A DNA stretch of 64,000 nucleotides from Chytriomyces cf. hyalinus JEL632 (lineage: Eukaryota > Chytridiomycota > Chytridiomycetes > Chytridiales > Chytriomycetaceae). Under the pieces are notes generated by a model. The model did not search any database. It saw only the letters and a program-made list of their open reading frames with translations, and had not been told where the DNA came from. Positions 46,089-57,007 of the stretch are shown here, one piece after another (positions within the stretch are counted from its first letter, which is position 1; the number at the start of each line of letters is the position of its first letter). Both the position numbers and the translations under genes were made by a program. The DNA lies in the NCBI GenBank assembly GCA_025435555.1, contig JAIWWG010000087.1:1-64000 (forward strand), written 5' to 3'.

Positions 46089-46978
46089 GGTGTGGGTTCC
46101 CAGGCTGTTGTTGTTGTTGTTGTTGTTGTTTGAGTTTGAGCTCTTCGAGTCAATTGGAATTCCGAGTATTTCCGAAACAGCAATTTTTAATTTTTTTTAA
46201 TTTTTATCGAGATGAGCGAGTGAGCGCCAGAAGCCCTGTTTTTGTTTATTTATTTTATTTTATTTTATTTATTTTATTTATTTCCTCATTATCCAATGTG
46301 TATTCCTGATCAGTCCAATGCATGCAGTCGATACTGACAAGGATGATGGTGCGGAGTAATCAGATGACGTTATCGGCGATTGAAGCTGTGCGAAACATCC
46401 ATCCCTCGATTTACGCACGACTTTATGCCATCCCCCAAATTCAACAGCGCGTTGCATTGAAACATTGCGAGAAGGGTGTAAAGACTGTCGTGATGCTCAA
46501 GAATTTGCGTCTCCAAAGATGCACACCCAGTCAAGGGAGAAATGGTTGTGTGCGATTCGGATCTGTGAGTGTTGTTCACCTCAATAAGTGTTCAAATCCG
46601 AATGCTTGCACGCTGGCGGTTTAACCCCAGTGTGGAATATTAGTGCGTTGGCGTGCGATAAAGAGATGGTGGAATATGTGGATCGGATACGGAACAGGCA
46701 ACTTCGTAGGTGCTAGAATCTAATCCTTCTGGAAGTATGCACCAAAGACCGACACATTGAAGCCGAGGCAGATGGGGTACCGCACGAGAGGCTGAGGGAC
46801 GGACGGACATGCATTCACATGAAGACGGCATGAGATGCAATCGGACACGGCATGCGAGAGAGTGTTGTCAGTGACGCGTGCGTGATCTGATGGGAGCATA
46901 TTTAAAACAAACACCCATCAATAAATACCAGCATCTTCCACCCATTTAAAAAATAAAATAATAAATAAAATCACAGGT
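46089..46978. other. Intergenic region, nothing assigned
   Basis: It lies between WOPR copy 7 and the transposon. It holds the copy-7 promoter, AT-rich TTTTATTTTATT runs and a 100-codon plus-strand open frame (46322-46624) with no recognisable domain, which I do not call. Confidence 0.4.
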
Positions 46979-46986
46979 GGCGTTCA
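46979..46986. repeat. Target-site duplication, left copy (ggcgttca)
   Basis: An eight-base direct repeat immediately outside the left terminal inverted repeat. A perfect copy lies at 53071-53078, immediately outside the right one. Confidence 0.9.
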
Positions 46987-47087
46987 CACCTAGTCTGAAT
47001 TAAGGGGTGGACAAAAGTCGGAATTTAATTGAATAAATACCCCGATTTAAGTCCTCTTCTGGGATGAAATTCACCGTGAAAAAGAAA
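46987..47087 (+). repeat. Left terminal inverted repeat
   Basis: 101 bp pairing with 52970-53070, with only a few mismatches (mainly around 47033 and 47053-47063). Its inner 24 bp include the start codon and first eight codons of the cargo gene (MKFTVKKK). Confidence 0.92.
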
Positions 47088-48722
47088 AAGACTTGGAACA
47101 AAAGTTCGGACACCAAGGTGAATGTAGTCACAACAGCCTCTCATGAGCAGACAACTTACCCACTGCACATGCAAACAACTCAGATGCCATTGACAAAAGA
47201 ACAGAAGGGTCGAGTGCGCCATGAAGTCGACCATGCAGGACTGGTGAATCAAGTGAGCTGCACTGACAGAATCACTGCTTTGAGCACAGAGTTGCAATGT
47301 GACATCGAAACAATAAAGGTTGTTTCAATCCTGTTTATTCAATGACAATGCATAACTGGGTTGAGGATTGTTAACAGTGCATTTCAGATTTTCATCAACA
47401 ACTATCGGCAGGCAAGGAGAAAAGCCGCAGGGGATGTACGTGCTGTGCCTGCAGCGGGACCAGAACCCACCTGTGATCAGCAACCTGAGAAGAATCTGTC
47501 AAGTCCTGCTGATCTGCAAGAACTCAATGACATCCTGGTGCAGAGGCCTCGCAAAGTGCGCATTGTCGCCTCCGAAAAGATGCCCGGCTACCAGATGTTT
47601 CTGCGGAAGCTTGGGAGAGATCTTAACGGTAAGACAGTTGCATCATATTTGCGACAGCAGTCACAACAGCCTCACACAGATGCAAACAAAGCCCTGAAGA
47701 AAGACAACAGTCAGGCTGAACTGCTTCGGATGAACAAGTTTCAAATGGTCACCTCTGAGTCTGGTGTACAGCTTGGGAGTAAATGGGCAGCTCTGAGTCA
47801 AGATGAGCGTGATGAATACGAAAGAATGGCACGCGATCAGATATATGCAAGTAAAGAAAATATGGACTCAACTGGAGGAAGCATTTCAGAAATACGGGAA
47901 GCACAGCGAAAGGCTTATTTGACGATGGCAACTGCAATCAGAAATTTTGGTATGTTACAAAACAGCCTTTGACTGGATTGATAACTGAAACCTCTATTAG
48001 TGAAGATTGGTGGAACTCATGTTGGCACTTCAAGATTGCCATACGAATCAGATGACAATCGCCGCATTGTCTCTGTGGCTCTTGGAGATTTAGCTGAACA
48101 AACTATGAGACAAACAGCGAAAGGGGATATACAGTACCAGACATCCAAAGTGCTGACATTCTTAGATCTGAGGCAAAGGATGGGGCCAAACAGTAACATA
48201 ATTGCTCTTCGAAAAGTGGCTGTTGGAGGAGTGCACGCGCGACGTGCAACATTCCAGGGAGATTTGCTGAGACTGTATCAAAAGTTCAAGCCTGATGCAA
48301 CAAGAGTTCCACTAAGGGAACTGCGGGAAGGAAAAGTCCATGGAGTTCGAATGATGAGTGTGTACAAAAACACTTTAATATGAACATGCTATTCACTAAA
48401 CTAACAACAAACAGACTGGCCAAGTTCTGTTGCCAAGTATGCAAACTTCAATGAGATTGAATTGGATATACTGGAGCGAAATCCAGTGTTGCTTGCAGAA
48501 ACTGATGCAGTTGCCAGTGGGACGCCTATGGACGAAAACACTGATCAAGAATACATTGACAATCAAGGAAACTTGCCGGACTCACGCCTGGGTGCAGATG
48601 AAATCGAAACTTTGGACGCAGCTATGTTTTCTAGCGGCAGCTCCAATTCTACTCAGTTGATGATTCCAGCTTGTGGCGGAGTTGAGGCCATCACAACAAT
48701 GCTTAATATGCAGTTTAATTGA
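47064..48722 (+). CDS. HMG-box-like cargo protein of the KDZ element
   Basis: Four exons, 47064-47318, 47388-47949, 48001-48357 and 48415-48722, all with GT-AG introns of 51-69 nt and consistent phase; 493 residues. The N-terminus MKFTVKKKKTW is basic. The middle part has MPGYQMFLRKLGRDL and GSKWAALSQDERDEYERMARDQ, which resemble the start of helix 1 and the helix 2-3 region of an HMG box, separated by an insertion of about 50 residues. The C-terminal part (NWPSSVAKYANFNEIELDIL) is acidic at the end. DNA binding is therefore likely. Its role in transposition is unknown. Confidence 0.7.
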
Positions 48723-48957
48723 TCTAAAATAAAAACAGCATCAACAAGCTGCTTGAATTGCGCACGCTAAGCCACACAAATAAAGTTTACTCACACTATA
48801 GCAGCACCATCATCTGTCATCTCAACCACCTGACTCCAATATTACACAATTTCGATAATACAAGTTACGTGTCGGCCAGAAGAGCCGTGTTCCAAAATTG
48901 CGCAGATTTCGAAAAAGGTGGGCAGATGACCGTCACTTGTAGTGGCACATGCACGAT

Positions 48958-49329
48958 ATGCGTGAGAAATAGCGTTTCGGGGGTCAAAATGCGTGAGAAT
49001 AGCGTTTGGGGATCAAGATGCGTGAGAAATAGCGTTTCGGGGACCAAAATGCGTGAGAAATAGTGTTTCGGGGGTCAAAATGCGTGAGAATAGCGTTTGG
49101 AGATCAAGATGCGTGAGAAATAGCGTTTCGGGGACCAAAATGCGTGAGAAATAGCGTTTCGGGGGTCAAAACGCGTGAGAAATAGCGTTTGGGGATCAAG
49201 ATGCGTGAGAAATAGCGTTTCGGGGACCAAAATGCGTGAGAAATAGCGTTCGGGGATCAAGGTGCGTGAGAAACAGTGTTTCGGGAACAAGATGCGTGAG
49301 AAATAGTTTTGGGGATCAAAATGCGTGAG
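48958..49329. repeat. Minisatellite of about 12 units of 30 bp
   Basis: Units share ATGCGTGAGAAATAGCGTTT and end in one of three variants: CGGGGGTCAAA, GGGGATCAAG or CGGGGACCAAA. The variants follow each other in this order for about three cycles, giving a higher-order period near 91 bp. The array lies between the two convergent element genes, where terminators would be. Confidence 0.9.
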
Positions 49330-50275
49330 TGAGCATCATCATGGCAGGCAACATGCTTGAGCCATGGCAGATTGTCCAGATGGATTCAGCCGCTTCACCA
49401 TTGCCCCCAGGGCTCCAGGCTACAAATAGGAGAGTAGAGGCCAAAGAGAGCAGTGGCTGACAGGGACAAGTGGCAGTTCACAATCTAGGGGTGTATGGCA
49501 AACAACTGAGATTGAGGAATAACTGCCTCAGCCTTGCAAAGACTCAACTTACGCTTATGCCATGATTGGATCCTGATCCGATGGACGCCCCAAGACAGCG
49601 TGCTTGTAGGGACTATTGGGAGTAATTTTCAGCATGTTTTTATTTATGTTTAACTTGGAATGCGACAAACAGATGGGCAAAGCAGGAAGACCTGAATGAA
49701 CAAACATGCGACAGATGAGGTTCAGGTACCTCACCTGAATAAAGATTCTTAGCAAACTGTTGCAATTTCAAACCACTGCAACACTGTGACTGCATGATAC
49801 TGACTTCCAGGATGGAAATGCAGCAAACAGACTGACAACATGTTTCAAAGCTGTGAAGATGGCCACCAAATACCAAAGCCATTGTTATGCCCATTTGAAA
49901 TAGGTTATCAAGGGTTATCAAGGATGTGTATAAACAGCCATGACTTTTCAGGCATGATGCGCTTGGTAATTGCTGTTTGATCAAGTTGGCAAGTCTAACT
50001 TGAAACACTTCCAGACAGTACTTTCAAATCTCTTCATTTACTGATTTGTACTTCATAACCTTACATGCTTGCTGTGAAACTGAAGTTTTCAAACTGGGCA
50101 GGAAATTTGACGCGTCTTTGGTGTTCAACGCATCACAGAACATACTCACAACTTAGAAGGAGGATCTGCATAGCAAGGCTTAGTGTCAGTCTCTGCAATA
50201 TCATTCTTATCTCCCATCTTATTCTCCTCTAAAGGTTGATTTGGTTGGCATGCAATATTAAGCAATGGGGACCTT
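49330..50275. other. Non-coding interior of the KDZ element
   Basis: No convincing gene; a 122-codon minus-strand open frame (49640-50008) is Cys/His/Leu-rich but not protein-like. It may carry the 3' untranslated regions of the two convergent genes. Confidence 0.4.
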
Positions 50276-52959
50276 TTAAATCTTTAATTGAAAGTGCAAT
50301 TTGTGAATCTTCAGCTTGAACCCTTCATGTACCTGACTTAAGTGGGTATTAAGATAAGGTTTCCGGCCAGTAGCATAGTTTTGTTCCAAGTCCCGACCAC
50401 GTTCAAGAAATCCCGTCTCCTCTCTCAGGTTTCTTCTAAGAATTGCTTTGAAAGCTTCCTTAGATAGCAAAGGGCTGTCGCACATGTCAACAGCCTCCAG
50501 TCGCTGCACCCATTGCCCATTGTGATTGTCCACACGCTTTTCATAAAACTTTATGAAGTTTCGCAACGCGTGTCGCCAATGGTAAATGTCCTCAACTCCT
50601 CGCCAATACTTTTGAGTCAATGCTTCCTCTAATATGCCTTTCAATTCCAGTTCATCAATGATTTGCTGAACAGTTATATCAGATGTTCCATTGCTTAGGT
50701 TGTTGAGTTTGTCCAGAATAGAGTTCAACTGATTGTATTGAGATTTGAGGTGGCGGCGAAGTTTTGATGCTACATTTGTGCCGACATGAGTCTTAAGGAT
50801 TTTCCTTGTACGGGTGATTGTACGAGCTTGTTCATCAGCTTGTTCGCGAAGCAGGTACATCTCCTCCTCAACAGATGTCATGTCAGAATTATGATTGCAA
50901 CGATCTTTCATCAGATTGGTTCGCCAAGTGTTGTTTTCATCAATAAAACGTCTATAGCTCCCTCTGTTTAAGTCTGAGGGGATACCAATAGCAGCTTCAA
51001 TTGATGCCAAGTCCATGTACGCCAGATCCAATTTACGCGAAATGATTTTCAAAGCTGATCGCAGCTTTGAACGGTTGTAGTCTTCTGCAATGAGTGAGAT
51101 ATCTAGTTCACGATTGCCTTCTGTTTCACCGACTGTCAGCCCAATGCTTTTCGCAAGCCTTGAGTTCTCTCGCTCCACCCCCTCACCATCAAGTTTTGTT
51201 CCAAGGCCTGCAATAATTCGCGGACTGAATTTGATTTGGCATTCTTTGGAATGTGCTTGAGCATGCATAACTGGAAGCACTGCAATGTACGGCATTTCGA
51301 CTTTTGTCCGCAGCATGTACGGTTGCTGCAAATGTGCTATTTCTTTACATATCACGTCATATGACAGTATCAATTCGCGATTTGGATATTGCTTGCGAAC
51401 CATTTGAATCACTGTGTCACAGTACAACAGCCGCTCCCCTTTTGCATCTGTAACAAAACTTGAGTATTTGAAGTGCAGACTGAAGCAGTTGAACATACTG
51501 AAAATCCGCTCAAAGAAATCATGCATGCAGCCTTGATGGACAATTCGATCATATTGGCTTTGCTGATTTCGTTTCTTTGCCAGACTTCTCTCTTCTTCTC
51601 CAGAATGGTGCCGGGATGAGCAGCCAAGGCTCTCAACTGTCGCAGTCATTCCTTTCTCACTGGCTCCAGCAACATAGTCCTCACCAGGTTTGCACCAGAA
51701 CTGACGAGACCAACTGTAGTGCCCATGATTGTGACCCCCACCATACGCAACTGCTCTCTTTCGCGCTGATTCAAATCCATCCATTTGCTTCAAAACAATT
51801 GGATACTTGCCATCTCCATTTCCTTCACACATAGGACACACTGTTTTACCCCAACCGACAGTATCAGGTGCATAAACTGTTCCATGTTGAACAGCCTGCG
51901 ACAATCCAGAAAAGAACCGAACTGCATCCATGAATGGTTGATACAGTCCTTTATTTCGAGCACTCTTTGATGCATCAGAGAAAAAAATTGCAGCGCAGCT
52001 TTCGTATGAGGTTCCATGAATTCGAGCTTTCAATGCTACTTGCACCATAGGGACAGCAAACGCGTGATCTGCAAGATGTTTGTGTGTCAATATTTGGCAT
52101 GAGAATTCAGATTATACAAACCTGGCTTTGCAACTCTGTTCACCATGAAGCCAAGCCCCATGAGCATAGATGAAATGCTGTGATTGATGCAAGTGTGACA
52201 TACGACTTGTTCGCTGCAGTCTTGCGTATTCAGCTGTGCAACATTCCCACTGTGAACAGGTGACATTTCGCAGCAATCCAGTCGACGTAAATTGCGCTCC
52301 AGGGGTTGGTCTGAGGCATTAAGAATTCGATGGCATAGTGTTTCGTTCCAGTGAATCCCTGCATGCGCTTCGCAGTGGGCTGACTTCAAAATGCCGGCAC
52401 TTCGACATGTGTAGCATCGATAAACTGCCACCATTTCACAACCATCAACACTGCAAATGCAGCCAGTAAGATTCGCAGTGACCAGCTTCGCATATTCGGC
52501 AAGCATACCAGCCTTGTGATTGTCAAAGTCAACGAACTTCTGGCACTCGCGTTGGTGATGCCTTGACGGTGCATCTGTAAGCAGGCCATCCTCTCCAACA
52601 GTACAAAATTCGAAATCTTCGTCCATGTCTGTGTCCGTGTCTGAAGGATTGTCGACAGTTTGGTTTGAAACGGCTTCGTCAAAGGCATCCGTGACACAAC
52701 AGGCTGGATCGTCTGCAGCTTCGTCTGCTGGTGCTGGATGTTGCGATTGGGGTTCCAACTGCTGTGTTCTTGCTTGTGGCGCTGGCGGCACATGGTCAGA
52801 TGGGTGAGGATCCCTCCGCATCCAGGTCAGGAATTCGTCCTCATTGAATTCGATTTCGGCAGATGCTGCTTGTCGTCGCTTAGTTACTCGTTTTGCTGCA
52901 GGCAGACCTACGTACTGGTCGATTTTGGGTGGCCGACCTCGCTGCTTGGGTGGGCCCAT
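50276..52959 (-). CDS. KDZ (Kyakuja-Dileera-Zisupton) transposase with CxC zinc cluster
   Basis: Two exons, 52122-52959 and 50276-52068, joined by a 53-nt intron; 876 residues. The N-terminus has an AT-hook-like RGRPPKIDQY. Residues about 165-215 carry a Cys/His cluster (CICSVDGCEMVAVYRCYTC, then CEAHAG), the CxC-type module of these transposases. The catalytic domain shows GHYSWSRQFWCKP, the acidic motif ILSYDVICKEI (usual YDIAC), MHAQAHSKECQIKFS (usual HxxxHxxxCQ) and LGTKLDGEGVERENS (usual DGEGxERxW), so the expected acidic residues are present. The C-terminus is a long helical region. No stop or frameshift was found, consistent with activity. Confidence 0.9.
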
Positions 52960-52969
52960 GTTCTTGCTG

Positions 52970-53070
52970 TTTCTTTTTCACGGTGAATTTCATGCCAGGG
53001 GGGGACTTAAATCGGGGTATTTATTTAATTAAATTCCGACTTTTGTCCACCCCTTAATTCAGACTAGGTG
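52970..53070 (-). repeat. Right terminal inverted repeat
   Basis: 101 bp, inverse of 46987-47087. It contains the same MKFTVKKK-encoding ATG (at 52993), here 34 bases before and out of frame with the transposase start codon. Confidence 0.92.
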
Positions 53071-53078
53071 GGCGTTCA
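53071..53078. repeat. Target-site duplication, right copy (ggcgttca)
   Basis: A perfect copy of 46979-46986, abutting the right inverted repeat. Confidence 0.9.
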
Positions 53079-53223
53079 ATCAAGAAAATAAATTGGCCCC
53101 CCAATTTCTGAACGAAAAGCTTCTGGATCCCCAACCAACCAACCAACCAACCAACCAACCACCAACAGCCAGCAGCAACCCAACCCAGCAACCACACCCA
53201 CGCCTACCTACACTCACAACAAT

Positions 53224-55327
53224 CATGCTCTGGGACGCCCTCAAATTCGGTTACGAGTCCATCTCCTGGATCAGAAACAACTTTCTCACTTTTCTGATCA
53301 TGGCCGTCATTGGAATCTCGCTGTGGTGGAAGATGCTCATTTCGCAGCAGGTGCGTACATCTAGCGCTCTTCTTTATGTATAAACATGTCCTGACACTCT
53401 CTTCATTGAATAGGCCGACGGCATCCAAAAGTCTCTCCCCGTTGAACCCGAGGTCGAGGGCGAGAAGAAGGACGCCAAAAAGAAAGCACCCGAGCCCGTG
53501 CCCGCACCTGCCCAGGAAGTCACGTTTGCCGCACTGACACGCAAAGCGCTCACATCTCCCGCTGCCCTCCTGAAGGAGTCTGTCGAACTTGGAGTTTATC
53601 ACGTCAAATGGATCATGGCGGCCCCGCTTGTTGTCGCTGCCTCGCCCAACATTGCCACTGTTGTTTTGTCTGAGAAGTTTAACTGCAACAGGTGTGCGTT
53701 TGATTTTGCGCGCAATGTTTTAGCTTGTCTCTGTTGACTCATGGCTGATTTTGACAACAGACATGCTTATAACACCGACCCCAAGGGGACCCTCTCCCAA
53801 CAAGGCGACGAGCACGCAAAATCTCACGCTCTTCTTGTCAAAATATTTGCCGACTCCACTCTCACTGACTCGCTCATTGCCCAACTCCAATCCCGACTTG
53901 CCTCCGAAACCCTGCCCGAACTCACCGAAGCCGCTTCTTCGAAAGAAAACTTGGACCTTTTGCCCGTGTTTGAAGAGTTGTGGGTCGACGTTGTTGCGCT
54001 CTGGATCTTGGGTGTCCCGACTCCGGCCGAGTTGTCTGGCACAACTTCCGAGGTGCAGTTGCAGCAGACAAAGAGACGCGAACGTCTTGTCGAAGCTAGA
54101 AGATGTCTTGCGAATTTGACTTTTGTTTTGCCAACGGGTGAGTTCATGTTTTTTTTTTTTTGGTTGAGAAGACGGAAGGTGGAACTCTGACTCTTTATAT
54201 TTTCGCAAAGGATACGCTTGGTACTTTGACCGTCTGCGTGAAAACGTCCCATTCACAGAGTACTTCCCGCTTCCTGGATTCCGCCAATACCTTGCGCGCC
54301 GCAACGGTAAAACCAAGGCTCGCAAGATTGTGTTTGAGGAATACAAAGACATGGCCACCGAATACAAGGAACATGGAACCATCCGTGGAGGCCTTGCTGG
54401 TGCGCTCTTGAGGGAAACCATTGCGGCTTTGCCTGAAGGAAAAGTGTTGGATGATGCTGCGTGGCAAAAGATTTATGTCGAGTTGGAAGGGTGAGTCTCT
54501 TTTGATTTGGGTGTTTTCCATGGGATATTGACTTGATTTGTTTGTAAAAAAAGGATCCAAACGACGGCGCAGATGCCCCTGTTTTCGATTGTCCCGCACT
54601 TGCTCTTTTTGCTCGCACACTCGCCGACCAACCAAAAACTTGTCATGGCTGAAATCAGCAAAGTCAATGCCAAAACGGCACTCACCGTGAAACATGTTTC
54701 TGCAATGACCAACTTGAACGCGTGTCTCCTTGAAGCCTTGAGACTGTGTCCGCCGCAAGCTGTTTCGTACAACCGTACAAGTGGTCAGAATACGTATAAA
54801 TTGCCTGGACAGTGGTCTTTCCCAAAGAGTTGAGTTGATCATTTTTTTTTTTTTTTTTTGGCCGGAGTTACTCAAAGGGCGCTGAAACTGTATTACAAAC
54901 AGACGCACACATTGCCATTGACCTGTTGTCAACAATGAGAGACCAGGAAGCATTCGGAAAAGACAGCAACTCCTTTTCTCCATCCCGATTCTCTTCATTC
55001 CAGTACACACCCACTGACCAAATCTCGAAAGTGGATGCCATCAAATCGCTCAAATCCGCCATTGAAAACCAACCGCCCACACAACAATCTGCCTTCCTTC
55101 CGTTTGGATCTGGAACTTTTGCATGCCCTGCACAGAGACTCGCACTGGATGTCTGTAAAATCGCGGTTGCTGAAGTGTTGCGCAAGTTTGAACTTGTTGC
55201 TGTAAAAGGTCGTGAAAGTGTCGATGCGACTGAGATTGTGGAGGATATGGATGAGTTTGTGTATCAGCAGAGTGGGGTGTTGAGGCATGCGGATGGGGCG
55301 CCTGTTGCTGTCAAGAAGAGAAAGTGA
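53224..55327 (+). CDS. Cytochrome P450, membrane anchored, atypical heme motif
   Basis: Six or so exons. N-terminal anchor: NNFLTFLIMAVIGISLWWKM. After an Ala/Pro/Lys-rich linker the P450 body follows: VDVVALWILGVP, GYAWYFDRLRENVPFTEYFP, then the I-helix-like EGIQTTAQMP, the K-helix ExxR in EALRLCPP, a SPSRFSSFQY region in place of the PERF motif, and the heme loop FLPFGSGTFACPAQRLA. The thiolate Cys is present (FxxGxxxC), but the usual Arg and the Gly after Cys are Phe and Ala. It ends VAVKKRK-stop, a basic tail. Introns near 53350-53413, 53692-53760, 54138-54211, 54492-54553 and 54829-54900. Substrate unknown. The KDZ element ends about 145 bp upstream and may have altered its promoter. Confidence 0.8.
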
Positions 55328-55499
55328 TTTTCTTTTCTTTTCTTTTTTTTTTGATTTCTTTCTTTTGTTTGTTTTTTGGAGGTGTTGGGCGGGGATGGTT
55401 ATTATTTTTTGCTGTATAAGCAGTGTGATATTTTCTTTTTTATTGGATGATGCTTCGTTTGTGTGGTGGTGAATACACATGCAATTGAGAATGTAATTC

Positions 55500-55890
55500 T
55501 GGCAAATGAAACATGAGGAAAATGTTACCAAACATGACGAACCGTCTCCGGTCAGCGTTTCGTTCCACATCACTGCACCCATGAATTGACCAAAGTGACT
55601 GGCTCTCGTGGACGGGTACGCTGGTTCTAATGAGGCATCACACAGTGTCCATCGAGCATGTTGTTTTTGATTGGGCCAATTCGAATGCGCTTCGTCAATA
55701 TGTTTCCAAAACGAAATTGAAGCCGTCCGCCTCAAGGGCAACAGTTGTCGGCAAACCACTTCACACATCCTGCAACTATCGAATCGATCAAGAAATAAAT
55801 CGGCGTTGATCACATGCATCCACAAATGAGACAGAGTATCGTCCAGCGGTCCAGTACAATATAACTCTCGCTGTCCGTGCACATTGCGAC
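55500..55890 (-). pseudogene. Open remnant, possibly from a LINE
   Basis: The minus-strand frame reads HGQRELYCTGPLDDTLSHLW, then FDSCRMCEVVCRQLLPL and SFWKHIDEAHSNWPNQ. The Cys...DTLSHLW...Cys spacing loosely recalls the zinc-binding C-terminal region of LINE reverse transcriptases. It runs into low-complexity sequence at the P450 3' end, with no reverse transcriptase upstream. Weak evidence; it could be a chance open frame. Confidence 0.25.
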
Positions 55891-55927
55891 ATTGATTGCG
55901 TCAGCAGATACTGTGTTGTGTGGAACA

Positions 55928-56110
55928 AACCACAGGAATCTTTCGCTCAGGGCTGCTTCGTGAAATCTTCGACGAGTCGGTGACATTGGGCCAGATGTTG
56001 ATGAAGCGATTGTCGGTTTCGTGTTGACTGTGATTGCAGGTCGTATACCGCGTTTAAGACAGGATGGACCAGAAGATCGAGCTTTTCACACACGCTGGAA
56101 TATATATTTT
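55928..56110 (-). repeat. Duplicated fragment of the BDP1 coding region
   Basis: It matches about 57495-57705 of BDP1 (the region encoding ITVNTKPVIAS and RSPTKSPSRSS) with several deletions. The best block is TTTCGTGTTGACTGTGATTG and the following 70 bases. Same orientation as BDP1. It ends just before the uS19m start codon, so it now forms that gene's upstream sequence. Confidence 0.8.
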
Positions 56111-56149
56111 ACGGGTGCGTTTTTACGTTTTACCAAGAAAAGCCGCAAA

Positions 56150-56469
56150 ATGCACATCACAAGAATCGCACTGCGGAGCGTCTGGAAGGGCCCATTTTTT
56201 GTCCCGCTGCCTGCCGCCGTGGATGGCTCCGCTGTGGAAACCATGGCTCGCTCAAGCACGATCCTTCCCAACCACGTTGGCCGCAAGTTCCTGGTGCGTG
56301 CCAACAGCGAAATCTTCAACATCCCTGACACATTCTCTCGCAGGTCCACAACGGCAAAGAATACCTCCCCGTCCTCGTCAGCGAGCAAATGGTCAATCAC
56401 AAACTGGGCGAATTTGCACCGACTCGAAAACCATTCACTTTCAAAAAGAGCGACAAGAAGGGGCGGTGA
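56150..56469 (+). CDS. RSM19: Mitochondrial ribosomal protein uS19m
   Basis: Small-subunit mitoribosomal protein of the S19 family, 89 residues. Exons 56150-56293 and 56344-56469 joined in phase 0. Exon 1 has SVWKGPFF and [17 protein letters not shown]; exon 2 has [23 protein letters not shown] and [17 protein letters not shown]. These match the S19 core ([29 protein letters not shown]). The start at 56150 is chosen because homology begins there; the open upstream frame is BDP1-derived sequence. The N-terminus [10 protein letters not shown] probably serves as the targeting signal. Confidence 0.92.
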
Positions 56470-56595
56470 GCTGAAGGCGTTGACGCAATAACGAAATAAA
56501 GAATCATGCATGAAATCTGCGAGTAGAGGTTTATTGTGACAAACAAAGTACTTTCTGGCAGATGCTGATGCAGGGAATGCTGATGACCCCAAGTC

Positions 56596-56852
56596 TCACG
56601 CCCGTGACTCCTGCGATGCTCTTTCTGCATATTCCCTCTCGATCACATCCCGATATGCCTGTCGCCGCTTGATGTCCATCTCGCTTCGCACAGTGGAAAG
56701 AATGCTGAACCCAGCAACAGTGATGCCAGCCCTTTCGAACAAACAGGTAAGCTTTCACGATACTCTCAGCATGGCTCTACTTACCATCCAATCATGGACG
56801 CCCGCCACGGATTCTGCTTCACCCACAAGCTTGCTCGCTGCATCCGATTCAT
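56596..56852 (-). CDS. Small single-helix membrane protein, unknown
   Basis: Two exons, 56785-56852 and 56596-56731, with a 53-nt intron, giving 67 residues. The N-terminal MNRMQRASLWVKQNPWRA is basic, one helix follows (SMIGWAGITVAGFSILSTV), then a charged tail (RSEMDIKRRQAYRDVIEREY, then AERASQESRA). Length, charge pattern and helix resemble small mitochondrial inner-membrane assembly or subunit proteins, but I do not recognise the family. Phase and splice sites are consistent. Convergent with uS19m. Confidence 0.6.
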
Positions 56853-57007
56853 GTTATTCTTCTGAGATAAAAATTGAACCCGATCATGCATGCAGTATCT
56901 CAGAAAACCTTTATTCACACTTACAAACTTGCTTTCCTGAAAACGATCCCTTCCCCACTAGATTCAAAATGCATATTTAATGCTGTCATGCAGCCAAATC
57001 CTCTAAG

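Larger units (their letters stand above)
46987..53070. mobile_element. Complete KDZ/Zisupton-type DNA transposon
   Basis: A 6,084-bp element with 101-bp terminal inverted repeats beginning CACCTAGTCTGAATTAAGGG, flanked by a perfect 8-bp target duplication. Inside are two convergent genes: an HMG-like cargo gene on the plus strand and a KDZ-family transposase on the minus strand, with a 30-bp minisatellite between their 3' ends. Both genes are open with plausible introns, so the element looks autonomous and young. The KDZ (Kyakuja-Dileera-Zisupton) superfamily is known from fungi and animals; an 8-bp duplication is the known Zisupton footprint. It landed about 145 bp upstream of the P450 start codon. 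Confidence 0.92.

Noticed and set aside
46322-46624. 100-codon plus-strand frame
   Set aside because: No start context, no domain and no splice continuation; not called.
48958-49329. CRISPR array
   Set aside because: Units are contiguous without unique spacers, and the genome is eukaryotic; it is a minisatellite.
49640-50008. Third gene in the KDZ element
   Set aside because: The frame is Cys/Leu/His-rich without recognisable structure and has no supporting exon.
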